Shown here in pieces: positions 27,462-35,897 of a DNA stretch of 64,000 nucleotides. A model generated the notes under the pieces. That model saw nothing but the letters and a program-made list of their open reading frames with translations. It was not told where the DNA came from and ran no database searches. The stretch comes from Flavobacterium sp. (GTDB taxonomy: Bacteria; Bacteroidota; Bacteroidia; Flavobacteriales; Flavobacteriaceae), in assembly GCA_018401995.1 (NCBI GenBank), contig JAGYJR010000008.1, positions 39,067-103,066 on the forward strand. Direction: 5' to 3'. The position numbers and the translations under genes were made by a program. Each line of letters opens with the position of its first letter. Within the stretch, counting starts at the first letter, position 1.

Positions 27462-29689
27462 TGAAAAAAATTTTCTTGTTGATAAGCCTACTAATTTTCA
27501 CCCAAATCAGCTTAGGACAAGAACCTGTTAATACGGATAAAACTCCTAAAATCGGATTAGTTCTGAGTGGTGGAGGCGCTAAAGGATTGGCTCATATCGG
27601 TGTGCTTAAAGTAATTGATTCGTTAGGAATAAAGATTGATTATATTGGCGGAACAAGTATGGGCGCTATTATAGGCGGACTTTACGCTTCGGGTTATACT
27701 GGTAAACAATTGGATTCTATTTTTTCACATGTTGATGTTGATGCACTTTTACAAGATTTTACGCCCCGTGATTCTAAAAATTTTTACCAAAAAAGAAACG
27801 ACGAAATTTATGCAGTAACACTTCCTTTTGACGGTTTTAAACTCGGGCTTCCCTCAGCACTGTCTAAAGGAATGTATAACTACAACTTACTTTCAAAGTT
27901 AACCAAACACGTAAGTCATATTAAAGATTTTAACGATTTACCTATTCCTTTTTTCTGTATTGCTACTAATGTTGAAACAGGTAAAGAAATCATACTAAAC
28001 AGAGGAGTGCTCCCGCAAAGTATGCTTGCTAGCGGTGCATTACCAACACTTTACAATCCAGTAGAAATTGATGGTGAACTTCTAATTGATGGCGGAGTCG
28101 TAAACAACTATCCAATTGAAGAAGTAAGAAGGTTAGGCGCAACAGTTATCATTGGTGTTGATGTACAAGATGGATTAAAATCTAGAGAAGAACTTAAAGG
28201 AGCAACTGGAATGCTTACCCAAATTGCCAATTACAACATGATTGAAAAAATGGGAAATAAAATTGGACAAACTGATTTATATATTAAACCCGACATCAAA
28301 GGTTTTTCTGTAGTTTCCTTTGATAAAGGAAAAGCAATTGTAGAAAAAGGTGTTGATGCAGCAAATGACTTGATAGAAGATTTACAAAAGATTAAATACA
28401 CTCAAGAAAAAAATCATGTTGAGCAAAAAAGATTTCAAGTTAAAAATATTGACTCCATTTATGTGAAAAACATTCAAATTAACAACTTAAGAAATTTTAC
28501 TCGCTCTTACGTAATTGGTAAATTAAAATTTAGACCTGATGACAGAATAAGTTTTACAACTTTAGAAAAAGGGATAAATAATTTGAATGCAACACAAAGT
28601 TTTCAGTCTATTTATTACGATTTTGAAAGAAATGAAGACGGTGAAAAACTAATATTAGATTTAAAAGAAAAGAAAAGTACCACGTTTTTAAAACTTGGAC
28701 TTCATTATGACGAACTTTTTAAAAGTGGCCTTTTAATAAACTTTACTAAGAATAAGATTTTTGCTAAAAATGATGTAATGTCGCTAGATTTTGTAGTAGG
28801 AGATAATATTCGTTATAACTTAAATTATTACATCGACAACGGGTTTTACTGGAGTTTTGGATTCAATTCAAGATATGCTGGCTTTAATAGAAACGTTCCA
28901 AATGATTTTAATAACGGTGTAACATTTACTGATTTAGGTTTAAACTCTGTAAACATTGATTACTCAGATTTCACCAATCAAATTTATATGCAAACTATTT
29001 TTGCTCAGAAATTTTCAATTGGTGCAGGAGTTGAATTAAAGCACCTAAAAATTTCTTCTGAAACGCTTCAAAATACTAGGCCAATTTTTGAAAACAGTGA
29101 TTATTTTTCAATTTATGGTTACATGAAATATGATTCTTTTGACAATAAATATTTTCCCAAAAAAGGTTGGTACTTTAATGGGGATTTAAAATCTTTTTTA
29201 TATTCTTCTAATTATAGTAAAAATTTCGAACGGTTCACAATTGCCAAAGCTGATTTTGGATTAGCAAGAACATTCTATAAAAAATTCACACTAAGACTTC
29301 AAACTGAAGGTGGATTTTCAATTGGAGAACAATCTGTAAATTATTTTGATTTTGCACTTGGTGGATATGGTTTTGCCAATTTAAACAACTTTCGCCCTTT
29401 TTATGGTTATGATTTCATTAGTGTTGTTGGTGACAGTTATGTAAAAGTTAGCTCAACCATTGATTACGAAGTTCATAGAAAACACCATATCAACTTTACA
29501 GGAAATTTTGCAAACATAGGAAATAAAATTTTTGAATCCGTTGAGGGTTGGATTAGCAAACCTAGCTTTACTGGCTATGGTTTTGGTTACGGCTATGATT
29601 CTCTAATAGGTCCATTAGAAATTAAACATTCATGGTCTCCTGAAACACGTAATCACTTCACATGGATTAGTTTAGGCTTTTGGTTTTAA
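27461..29689 (+). CDS. Patatin-like phospholipase with POTRA and Omp85-type barrel
   Basis: A 742-aa exported protein with signal peptide (MKKIFLLISLLIFTQISLGQ). The patatin domain (~30-310) has the oxyanion motif LSGGGAKGLAHIGVL, the nucleophile GGTSMGAIIGG (Ser ~68) and the aspartate of the dyad in DGGVVNNYP (~208). A POTRA-like domain follows (VKNIQINNLRNFTRSYVIGK, ~330-400). The rest is a 16-strand-like barrel ending in an aromatic residue (HFTWISLGFWF). This layout matches PlpD-like proteins (type Vd-related), in which a lipase is joined to its own outer-membrane barrel. It is coupled to uvrC by a one-base overlap, probably without functional link. Confidence 0.88.
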   Translation: MKKIFLLISLLIFTQISLGQEPVNTDKTPKIGLVLSGGGAKGLAHIGVLKVIDSLGIKIDYIGGTSMGAIIGGLYASGYTGKQLDSIFSHVDVDALLQDFTPRDSKNFYQKRNDEIYAVTLPFDGFKLGLPSALSKGMYNYNLLSKLTKHVSHIKDFNDLPIPFFCIATNVETGKEIILNRGVLPQSMLASGALPTLYNPVEIDGELLIDGGVVNNYPIEEVRRLGATVIIGVDVQDGLKSREELKGATGMLTQIANYNMIEKMGNKIGQTDLYIKPDIKGFSVVSFDKGKAIVEKGVDAANDLIEDLQKIKYTQEKNHVEQKRFQVKNIDSIYVKNIQINNLRNFTRSYVIGKLKFRPDDRISFTTLEKGINNLNATQSFQSIYYDFERNEDGEKLILDLKEKKSTTFLKLGLHYDELFKSGLLINFTKNKIFAKNDVMSLDFVVGDNIRYNLNYYIDNGFYWSFGFNSRYAGFNRNVPNDFNNGVTFTDLGLNSVNIDYSDFTNQIYMQTIFAQKFSIGAGVELKHLKISSETLQNTRPIFENSDYFSIYGYMKYDSFDNKYFPKKGWYFNGDLKSFLYSSNYSKNFERFTIAKADFGLARTFYKKFTLRLQTEGGFSIGEQSVNYFDFALGGYGFANLNNFRPFYGYDFISVVGDSYVKVSSTIDYEVHRKHHINFTGNFANIGNKIFESVEGWISKPSFTGYGFGYGYDSLIGPLEIKHSWSPETRNHFTWISLGFWF

Positions 29690-29849
29690 TATAAAAAAAA
29701 ATTACGATATTTGTGTCATGAAAAAGTGGGACAACTTACTTATCCTTCTCAAATACCTCATCAAGAGAAATCCGGAATGAGTTGATTTTGTTATGGTTAG
29801 CAAATACTGAATCCTTTCAGTGTATCTATAAACTTTAAAACAAAACACT

Positions 29850-31007
29850 ATGCCGTTTTATCATAAATTAGGAAAAATTCCACACAAGCGACACATTCAG
29901 TTTCGCAAAACCAATGGCGATTTATATTACGAGCAGCTTTTTGGTACCGTTGGTTTTGACGGAATGTCGACCAACTCCTATCACGAACATCGACCTACAC
30001 AAGTAAAAGCGATTCGTGCCCAATATAGCGTGGCTCCAAAAATTGCCAAAGAAAATAACATTCAATCCTACCGATTGAGAGGATTTCAAGTGAATCCAGA
30101 AAATGACTTTTTAGAAAGTAGAAAAATTGTATTGACCAACAGCGATTGTCATATTGCCCTAGCAGCACCAAAACAATCTACAACCGATTATTTCTACAAA
30201 AATACGGATTCCGATGAAATGCTTTTTATTCACAAAGGTTCAGGTAAACTGAGAACTATTTATGGAAATTTGGATTTCAAATACGGTGATTATTTAATTA
30301 TTCCTAGAGGAATTATCTACAAAATTGATTTTGATACAGAAGATAATCGTTTGTTTATCGTAGAATCGCACCGACCAATTTATACGCCAAAAAGATACCG
30401 CAATTGGTTCGGACAATTATTAGAACATTCGCCTTTTTGCGAAAGAGACATTCGTAGACCTGAAGAACTAGAAACTTACGATGAAAAAGGAGATTTCGTA
30501 ATAAAAGTAAAGAAAAAAGACGAAATCATTGAAATGGTTTACGCTACGCATCCATTTGATGTTGTGGGTTACGATGGGTTTAACTATCCGTATGCCTTAT
30601 CCATTCATGATTTTGAACCAATAACTGGTAGAATTCACCAACCGCCACCAGTACACCAAACTTTTGAAACCGATGCTTTTGTGATTTGTTCGTTTGTTCC
30701 GCGTTTGTACGATTACCACCCAGAAGCAATTCCGGCACCATATAATCATAGTAATATAGATTCTGATGAAGTCTTGTATTATGTTGATGGTGATTTTATG
30801 AGTAGAAACGATATTGAAGCTGGACATATTTCGTTGCATCCTGCAGGAATTCCTCACGGACCACACCCTGGAGCAGCAGAAAGAAGTATTGGGAAAACAG
30901 AAACCCAAGAATTAGCTGTAATGGTAGACACGTTCAAGCCGTTAATGGTAACAGAAGAAGCTATGAAAATTGCCGATGACAGCTATTATTTGTCTTGGTT
31001 AGAATAA
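29850..31007 (+). CDS. hmgA: Homogentisate 1,2-dioxygenase
   Basis: A 385-aa cupin-type iron dioxygenase that opens the ring of homogentisate to maleylacetoacetate in tyrosine/phenylalanine breakdown. The N-terminal part has the cupin HKGSGKLRTIYGNLDF. The C-terminal catalytic half carries the ligand cluster HDFEPITGRIHQPPPVHQTF and HPAGIPHGPHPGAAE. Length fits the shorter bacterial/flavobacterial type. It is followed by a small membrane protein and then hpd, which makes its substrate, so the three probably form a catabolic unit. Confidence 0.92.
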   Translation: MPFYHKLGKIPHKRHIQFRKTNGDLYYEQLFGTVGFDGMSTNSYHEHRPTQVKAIRAQYSVAPKIAKENNIQSYRLRGFQVNPENDFLESRKIVLTNSDCHIALAAPKQSTTDYFYKNTDSDEMLFIHKGSGKLRTIYGNLDFKYGDYLIIPRGIIYKIDFDTEDNRLFIVESHRPIYTPKRYRNWFGQLLEHSPFCERDIRRPEELETYDEKGDFVIKVKKKDEIIEMVYATHPFDVVGYDGFNYPYALSIHDFEPITGRIHQPPPVHQTFETDAFVICSFVPRLYDYHPEAIPAPYNHSNIDSDEVLYYVDGDFMSRNDIEAGHISLHPAGIPHGPHPGAAERSIGKTETQELAVMVDTFKPLMVTEEAMKIADDSYYLSWLE

Positions 31008-31021
31008 TTAATAAATTAAAA

Positions 31022-31474
31022 ATGAACAAAAGAAAACTTGCTGCCGATCCATCTTCTTTAATTTTAGGAATTATAAGTTTAGTTACTTTGTTTTTAGGAT
31101 GTTGTTGTGGGTTTTTTGTCATTGCTTCATTAGTCATGAGTATTGTTGGTTTAGTATTGGCAATTAACAGTTCTAGTGAATACCAAAAATACCCTGAAGA
31201 ATTTTCTGTACAGAGTTACAAAAATGTAAGTATTGGTAAAATATTAAATATTATTTCCGTTTCTTTAAATGGTTTGTATATTTTGGTTTTTGCAATAGCA
31301 ATGTTTGTATACCAAATAAATTTTGCAGATAAATTCAATGAAATATTTGAAGAAATTAACAACAAACAACAATACGAAGAAACAATAATTTATGAAGAAG
31401 CTGAAGATGATTTTGATGATTTTTATATAGAATCTGATTCTACAGTCATCGATTCGGTTGAAGTTATTAATTAA
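31022..31474 (+). CDS. Small membrane protein with CCC motif (DUF4190-like)
   Basis: A 150-aa protein starting at ATG 31022 (MNKRKLAADPSS). It has two membrane helices: SLILGIISLVTLFLGCCCGFFVIASLVMSIVG (given here as one continuous hydrophobic region ~12-45) and ISVSLNGLYILVFAIAMFVY. The C-terminal tail is very acidic (EEAEDDFDDFY). The layout, including the cysteine cluster GCCCG and a following helix, recalls DUF4190-type proteins of Bacteroidota. Sits between hmgA and hpd; role unknown. Confidence 0.65.
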   Translation: MNKRKLAADPSSLILGIISLVTLFLGCCCGFFVIASLVMSIVGLVLAINSSSEYQKYPEEFSVQSYKNVSIGKILNIISVSLNGLYILVFAIAMFVYQINFADKFNEIFEEINNKQQYEETIIYEEAEDDFDDFYIESDSTVIDSVEVIN

Positions 31475-31487
31475 AAAAACAAAAATT

Positions 31488-32651
31488 ATGAGTACAGAAA
31501 TAAAATCAGTTGAATACGGATTAGAAAAAATATTTGAAGGAGCACAAGACTTCTTACCACTATTAGGAACAGATTACGTAGAATTTTATGTTGGAAATGC
31601 TAAACAAGCGGCTCACTTTTACAAAACAGCCTTTGGTTTTCAATCGTTAGCCTATGCAGGTTTAGAAACTGGAGTAAAAGACAGAGCGTCTTATGTTTTG
31701 AAACAAGATAAAATACGTTTGGTATTAACTACTGCATTAAAAAGTGATTCTCCTATTGGTGAACACGTAAAAAAACACGGCGATGGTGTAAAGGTAATTG
31801 CACTTTGGGTAGAAGATGCTAGAAAATCATTTGAAGAAACTACTAAACGCGGTGCAAAACCTTATTTTGAACCAGCTGTTGAAAAAGATGAAAACGGAGA
31901 AGTTGTTCGAGCGGGTATTTATGGCGCTTATGGTGAAACTGTTTTTGTTTTTGTTGAGCGCAAAAATTATAACGGAATCTTTTTACCAGGTTATAGTGAA
32001 TGGAAATCAGACTACAATCCAGAACCAGTAGGACTAAAGTATATTGACCACATGGTTGGAAACACAGGCTGGAATAGAATGAATGAAGCTGTAAAATGGT
32101 TTGAAGACGTAATGGGATTTGTAAATTTCCTTTCCTTTGACGACAAACAAATTACTACAGAGTATTCCGCTTTGATGTCTAAAGTAATGAGTAATGGAAA
32201 TGGAAGAATCAAATTCCCTATTAACGAACCGGCTCATGGAAAAAAACGTTCTCAAATTGAAGAATATTTAGATTTTTACGAAGACGAAGGAGTTCAGCAT
32301 ATTGCTGTTGCAACTGATGATATTCTAACAACAGTAGCAGAAATGCGTAAAAGAGGAATTGAATTTTTAAGTACGCCTCCACAAGCCTATTACGATGCAA
32401 TTCCTGAGCGTTTGAAAGATCATATGTCGAAATTTAAAGAAGATATCAACGAACTTCAAAAATTAGGAATTATGATTGATGCTGATGAAGAAGGCTATTT
32501 GTTACAAATTTTTACTAAGCCAATTGAAGATCGTCCAACGCTTTTCTTCGAAGTTATTCAAAGAATGGGTGCAAAAGGCTTTGGTGCAGGTAACTTTAAA
32601 GCCCTATTTGAATCGATTGAACGTGAGCAAGCTTTGAGAGGAACGCTGTAA
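31488..32651 (+). CDS. hpd: 4-hydroxyphenylpyruvate dioxygenase
   Basis: A 387-aa non-haem iron enzyme (two VOC domains) that converts 4-hydroxyphenylpyruvate to homogentisate. The N-terminal domain contains YVEFYVGNAKQAAHFYKTAF. The catalytic domain shows the iron ligands in LKYIDHMVGN (His), GVQHIAVATDD (His) and TLFFEVIQRMG (Glu). The C-terminal helix FGAGNFKALFESIEREQ is typical. The open frame starts 10 codons earlier but overlaps the preceding gene; ATG 31488 gives the standard N-terminus. Product feeds hmgA two genes upstream. Confidence 0.95.
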   Translation: MSTEIKSVEYGLEKIFEGAQDFLPLLGTDYVEFYVGNAKQAAHFYKTAFGFQSLAYAGLETGVKDRASYVLKQDKIRLVLTTALKSDSPIGEHVKKHGDGVKVIALWVEDARKSFEETTKRGAKPYFEPAVEKDENGEVVRAGIYGAYGETVFVFVERKNYNGIFLPGYSEWKSDYNPEPVGLKYIDHMVGNTGWNRMNEAVKWFEDVMGFVNFLSFDDKQITTEYSALMSKVMSNGNGRIKFPINEPAHGKKRSQIEEYLDFYEDEGVQHIAVATDDILTTVAEMRKRGIEFLSTPPQAYYDAIPERLKDHMSKFKEDINELQKLGIMIDADEEGYLLQIFTKPIEDRPTLFFEVIQRMGAKGFGAGNFKALFESIEREQALRGTL

Positions 32652-32760
32652 AATTGAACTTTAATTAAACAATCATCAAACAAAAAGGTATAAACATCGC
32701 TATTTTTGATAAAAAAATGTTAAAGTTTAATTTTAACTAACAATAATTCAAAAACAGTTA

Positions 32761-32768
32761 TACCTTTG
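32761..32768 (+). promoter_or_regulatory. -7 promoter element of a candidate small-RNA unit
   Basis: TACCTTTG matches TAnnTTTG exactly. There is no credible ORF between it and the hairpin-T-run at 32850-32885. Confidence 0.5.
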
Positions 32769-32774
32769 CACTCG

Positions 32775-32885
32775 CAAAACAAGGAGGTAGTTTGCCTTGT
32801 GGAGTAATAAATTTTTCATAATTTATAGTTTTTGGTTGGTTAATAACATAAAAACTCAGTCATTAATTTTGACTGGGTTTTTTTG
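32775..32885 (+). ncRNA. Candidate small non-coding RNA
   Basis: About 110 nt lie between a consensus -7 element (32761-32768) and an intrinsic terminator (32850-32885). The next gene has its own promoter element at 32891-32898. Inside are a 6-bp stem ACAAGG/CCTTGT (32779-32784 with 32795-32800) and a short AT stem TAAAT/ATTTA. No reading frame longer than a few codons has a start. No known RNA family was recognised. It could also be an untranslated remnant of a lost gene or tRNA. Confidence 0.4.
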
Positions 32886-32886
32886 T
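32850..32886 (+). terminator. Rho-independent terminator (candidate small RNA)
   Basis: Stem AAACTCAGTCA / TGACTGGGTTT, one G-U pair, followed by a T-run. Confidence 0.75.
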
Positions 32887-32890
32887 TTAG

Positions 32891-32898
32891 TATTTTTG
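32891..32898 (+). promoter_or_regulatory. -7 promoter element for the DUF3108 operon
   Basis: TATTTTTG matches TAnnTTTG, lies 38 nt before ATG 32936 and directly after the preceding terminator. Confidence 0.45.
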
Positions 32899-32935
32899 GA
32901 ACAGAAATTGTATTCCAATTACAAAAGAAATAATT

Positions 32936-33709
32936 ATGAAAAGAATAGCACTTTTACTTTTGGTATTTATTACTACCAATTCTTTTGTAAAAAAAGAAGA
33001 TGCTTTTACTACAGGTGAATGGTTTAAACTTCGTATTCATTATGGTGTTATAAACGCTGGTTACGCCTCAATTGAAATCAAAGACGCTGTAAAAAGCAAC
33101 AAAAAAGTCCATCATGTTATTGGAAAAGGTTGGACTGTTGGCATGGCTAAATTCTTCTTCAAAGTAGAAGACGACTACCAAAGTTATTTCGACAAAGAAA
33201 CAGGAAAACCCTATCATTTTATTAGAAAAATTAACGAAGGTGGTTATATTAAAGACCAAGAGGGGTTTTTCGATCAAAAAAACAACACCGTTTTAGTAAA
33301 AGACTACAAACACAAAACAGAAAAAACGTTTTCAGTACCAGAAAATGTTCAAGATATTGTATCTTCGTTTTACTATCTTCGAAACCACCCAAAAATTGAC
33401 AAACTTAACGTAGGCGAATCCATTGCAATCGATATGTTTTTTGACAATGAAACGACAAAGTTTAAGTTAAAATTTATTGGTAGAGAAGATATAAAAACTA
33501 AATTTGGAAAAATTTCATGTATGGTTTTTAGGCCTTATGTGCAAGCAGGTAGGGTTTTTAAAGAAGAGGAAAGTCTAACAGTTTGGATATCAGATGATGA
33601 CAACAAAATTCCTGTTCGATTAAAAGCTAATTTAGCTGTTGGATCATTAAAAGCAGATCTAGACGCTTTTAAAGGTTTAAAGCATTCATTTAAAGTAAAA
33701 GTAGAATAA
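32936..33709 (+). CDS. DUF3108 exported protein
   Basis: A 257-aa protein with a signal sequence (MKRIALLLLVFITTNSF). The beta-rich mature part begins AFTTGEWFKLRIHYGVINAGYA and contains VGMAKFFFKVEDDYQSYFD and YYLRNHP; it ends in a strand-rich LTVWISDDDNKIPVRL. These fit DUF3108, periplasmic proteins of unknown function often near cell-envelope genes. It is the first gene of a tight run with tryptophan dioxygenase (one-base overlap), an M23 lipoprotein and pgi. Confidence 0.85.
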   Translation: MKRIALLLLVFITTNSFVKKEDAFTTGEWFKLRIHYGVINAGYASIEIKDAVKSNKKVHHVIGKGWTVGMAKFFFKVEDDYQSYFDKETGKPYHFIRKINEGGYIKDQEGFFDQKNNTVLVKDYKHKTEKTFSVPENVQDIVSSFYYLRNHPKIDKLNVGESIAIDMFFDNETTKFKLKFIGREDIKTKFGKISCMVFRPYVQAGRVFKEEESLTVWISDDDNKIPVRLKANLAVGSLKADLDAFKGLKHSFKVKVE

Positions 33710-34641
33710 TGGAAATGACGCAAGGTTTGCAAAATCAATTGCAACAATTAGATGATAAATTCAAAGCAATTAACCAAAGTACAGCAACTCACTTAGAAGG
33801 TTTATTATGGTCAAAACCAATTACGTATTGGGATTACATTCAAACTGATGCTTTGTTGAACTTACAAATTCAACGCACCACTTTACCTGATGAAATGGTT
33901 TTTATCATGTATCATCAAGTGAACGAGTTGATTTTCAAAATGATTTTGTGGGAAATTGACCAATTGTGTCATACCGAAAAACCTTCAACTCCTTATTTTA
34001 CTGAAAAACTAGGAAGAATTAGTCGCTATTTTGATATGCTAACCACATCATTCAACATCATGACTGATGGCATGGAAGTAGATCAATATTTGAAATTCAG
34101 AAACACACTAACCCCGGCAAGCGGCTTCCAAAGTGCGCAATACCGTTTAATTGAATTTGCTTCAACTGATTTGATTAACCTAATTGATAATCGTTTTAGA
34201 GCAAATATTGATAGAAATACACCATACGAGCATGCTTTCGAACATTTGTATTGGCAAGCTGCAGGAAAAGATCATAAAACAGGAGAAAAATCATATTTGA
34301 TTCAAGCTTTTGAAAAAAAATACAAAGCCACTTTCTTGACTTTTATGGAAGAATACAACACCATTAATTTATGGCGTAAATTCAAAGAAATTCCTGAAGT
34401 AGACCAAAAAAACCAAGAACTTGTTGCTGCCATGCGTCATCTAGATTATACCATAAATGTAACTTGGGTAATGGGTCATTTTAACACGGCAAAAAAGTAC
34501 ATAGAAAGCACACCAGGAAATCATGAAGCAACTGGCGGTAGTGATTGGAAAAAATATATGTTACCTAAATACCAAAAACGAATTTTCTTTCCAGAACTAT
34601 GGACCAAAGAAGAAATTGAAAACTGGGGTGAAGGATTGTAA
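33709..34641 (+). CDS. Tryptophan 2,3-dioxygenase family protein
   Basis: A 310-aa haem dioxygenase that opens the indole ring of tryptophan to N-formylkynurenine. Signature stretches are TYWDYIQTDALLNLQIQRT, FIMYHQVNELIFKMILWEID, GFQSAQYRLIEF and the later haem-side helix with HLDYTINVTWVMGHFNTAKKY, TGGSDWKKYMLP. The ATG overlaps the DUF3108 stop by one base. With 3-hydroxyanthranilate dioxygenase at 41232-41771 it indicates a kynurenine route, although kynurenine monooxygenase and kynureninase are not in the window. Confidence 0.9.
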   Translation: MEMTQGLQNQLQQLDDKFKAINQSTATHLEGLLWSKPITYWDYIQTDALLNLQIQRTTLPDEMVFIMYHQVNELIFKMILWEIDQLCHTEKPSTPYFTEKLGRISRYFDMLTTSFNIMTDGMEVDQYLKFRNTLTPASGFQSAQYRLIEFASTDLINLIDNRFRANIDRNTPYEHAFEHLYWQAAGKDHKTGEKSYLIQAFEKKYKATFLTFMEEYNTINLWRKFKEIPEVDQKNQELVAAMRHLDYTINVTWVMGHFNTAKKYIESTPGNHEATGGSDWKKYMLPKYQKRIFFPELWTKEEIENWGEGL

Positions 34642-34661
34642 AATTTGAAAAAAGCAAAAAA

Positions 34662-35897
34662 TTGAAATATTTAGTTCTACTACTATCGTTAAGCATACTT
34701 ATATCTTGTAATTCTAAAGAAGAAAAAGAAACAACTACTGAAAAACAAATAGTTGTTGAACCGATTATAAAAGAATTTGGAATTGTTTTCAACGAATTCA
34801 AAGTGGTTAAAGACACTATAAAATCAGGTGATACTTTTGGTAAAATGCTACAAAATTATCAGTTACCAGACAGTATGAATGTACACCAACTAACGGAGAA
34901 AGTTAGAGACTCTTTCAACTTGAGAGGAATTAAAGCTGGAAAACCATATCTTTTATTTTTCGACAAAAACAATCCTGACCAACTGCAACAATTTGTATAC
35001 ATTAAAGATCAAATACATTACACTGTCATTGATTTACGTAATGGTGTTAGTGTTCAAAATAAAGAAAAACCAGTTACCATCAGAAAACGAACGATAGCCG
35101 CTGAAATTGAAGGGTCTCTTTCTGAAACACTTGAAAAAGCTGGAGTAAGTGCGGGTTTAGCTCCAAAACTAGCAGGTGTTTACGCCTACTCTATCGACTT
35201 CTTTCGCATTCAAAAAGAAGATAAATTTGCGGTTACGCTTTATGAAAAATTTATTGAAGACTCGATCTATGTAGGTATAGACCGAATTGAATCAACTTAT
35301 TTCCAACATAAAGGAAAAGATTTCTATGCGTTTCCATATAAACTAAAAGAAAACCAAAAGGAATCTAGTTACTATGATGAAGAAGGAAAAGCATTAAAAA
35401 GCATGTTCTTAAAAGCACCTTTAGATTATTATCGCATTTCTTCTCGTTTTTCACCACGTCGTTTTCATCCTGTACAAGGAAGATGGAAAGCGCATAATGG
35501 AACTGATTATGCTGCTGCTCATGGAACACCAATCAAGGCAACGGCTTCTGGAACTGTAGAACGAACTGGTTATACAGCTGGTAATGGTAATTATGTGAAA
35601 ATTCGTCATAACAGTACCTACTCGACTCAATATTTACATATGTCGAAAATTTTGGTAAGAAACGGACAATATGTAACGCAAGGACAAACCATTGGAAAAG
35701 TAGGAAGTACCGGTTTGGCAACAGGACCTCACGTTTGCTACCGTTTTTGGAAAAATGGCGTGCAAGTAGATCCGCTTCGCATGCAGTTACCCAATGCCGA
35801 ACCTATGGATGAAGCCAACAGAAAAAAATACGTAGAATACATCAAGCCATACAAAAAAGAGTTGGACAGTATTTTAAAAGTAACATTCAAAAACTAA
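34662..35897 (+). CDS. M23-family peptidoglycan endopeptidase (lipoprotein)
   Basis: A 411-aa predicted lipoprotein starting at TTG 34662, since no ATG precedes the signal sequence MKYLVLLLSLSILISCNS (lipobox ILISC). A LysM/OapA-like N-terminal part (~40-240) is followed by the M23 domain. This has AHNGTDYAAAHGTPIKA with the first two zinc ligands and QYLHMSKI. The last motif reads GPHVCYRFWKNG where the family usually has H-x-H, so the final zinc histidine is a cysteine. It would cut cross-links in the periplasm. Pgi starts immediately after its stop. Confidence 0.88.
   Translation: MKYLVLLLSLSILISCNSKEEKETTTEKQIVVEPIIKEFGIVFNEFKVVKDTIKSGDTFGKMLQNYQLPDSMNVHQLTEKVRDSFNLRGIKAGKPYLLFFDKNNPDQLQQFVYIKDQIHYTVIDLRNGVSVQNKEKPVTIRKRTIAAEIEGSLSETLEKAGVSAGLAPKLAGVYAYSIDFFRIQKEDKFAVTLYEKFIEDSIYVGIDRIESTYFQHKGKDFYAFPYKLKENQKESSYYDEEGKALKSMFLKAPLDYYRISSRFSPRRFHPVQGRWKAHNGTDYAAAHGTPIKATASGTVERTGYTAGNGNYVKIRHNSTYSTQYLHMSKILVRNGQYVTQGQTIGKVGSTGLATGPHVCYRFWKNGVQVDPLRMQLPNAEPMDEANRKKYVEYIKPYKKELDSILKVTFKN

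Noticed and set aside
29718..29780. 20-codon ORF MKKWDNLLILLKYLIKRNPE before hmgA
   Set aside because: Too short, with no clear promoter or family. Could be real but cannot be supported.
32795..32850. tRNA or tRNA remnant in the candidate small-RNA region
   Set aside because: A faint likeness to a tRNA leader and GTGGAG word only. No acceptor stem, T-loop GTTC or anticodon arm.
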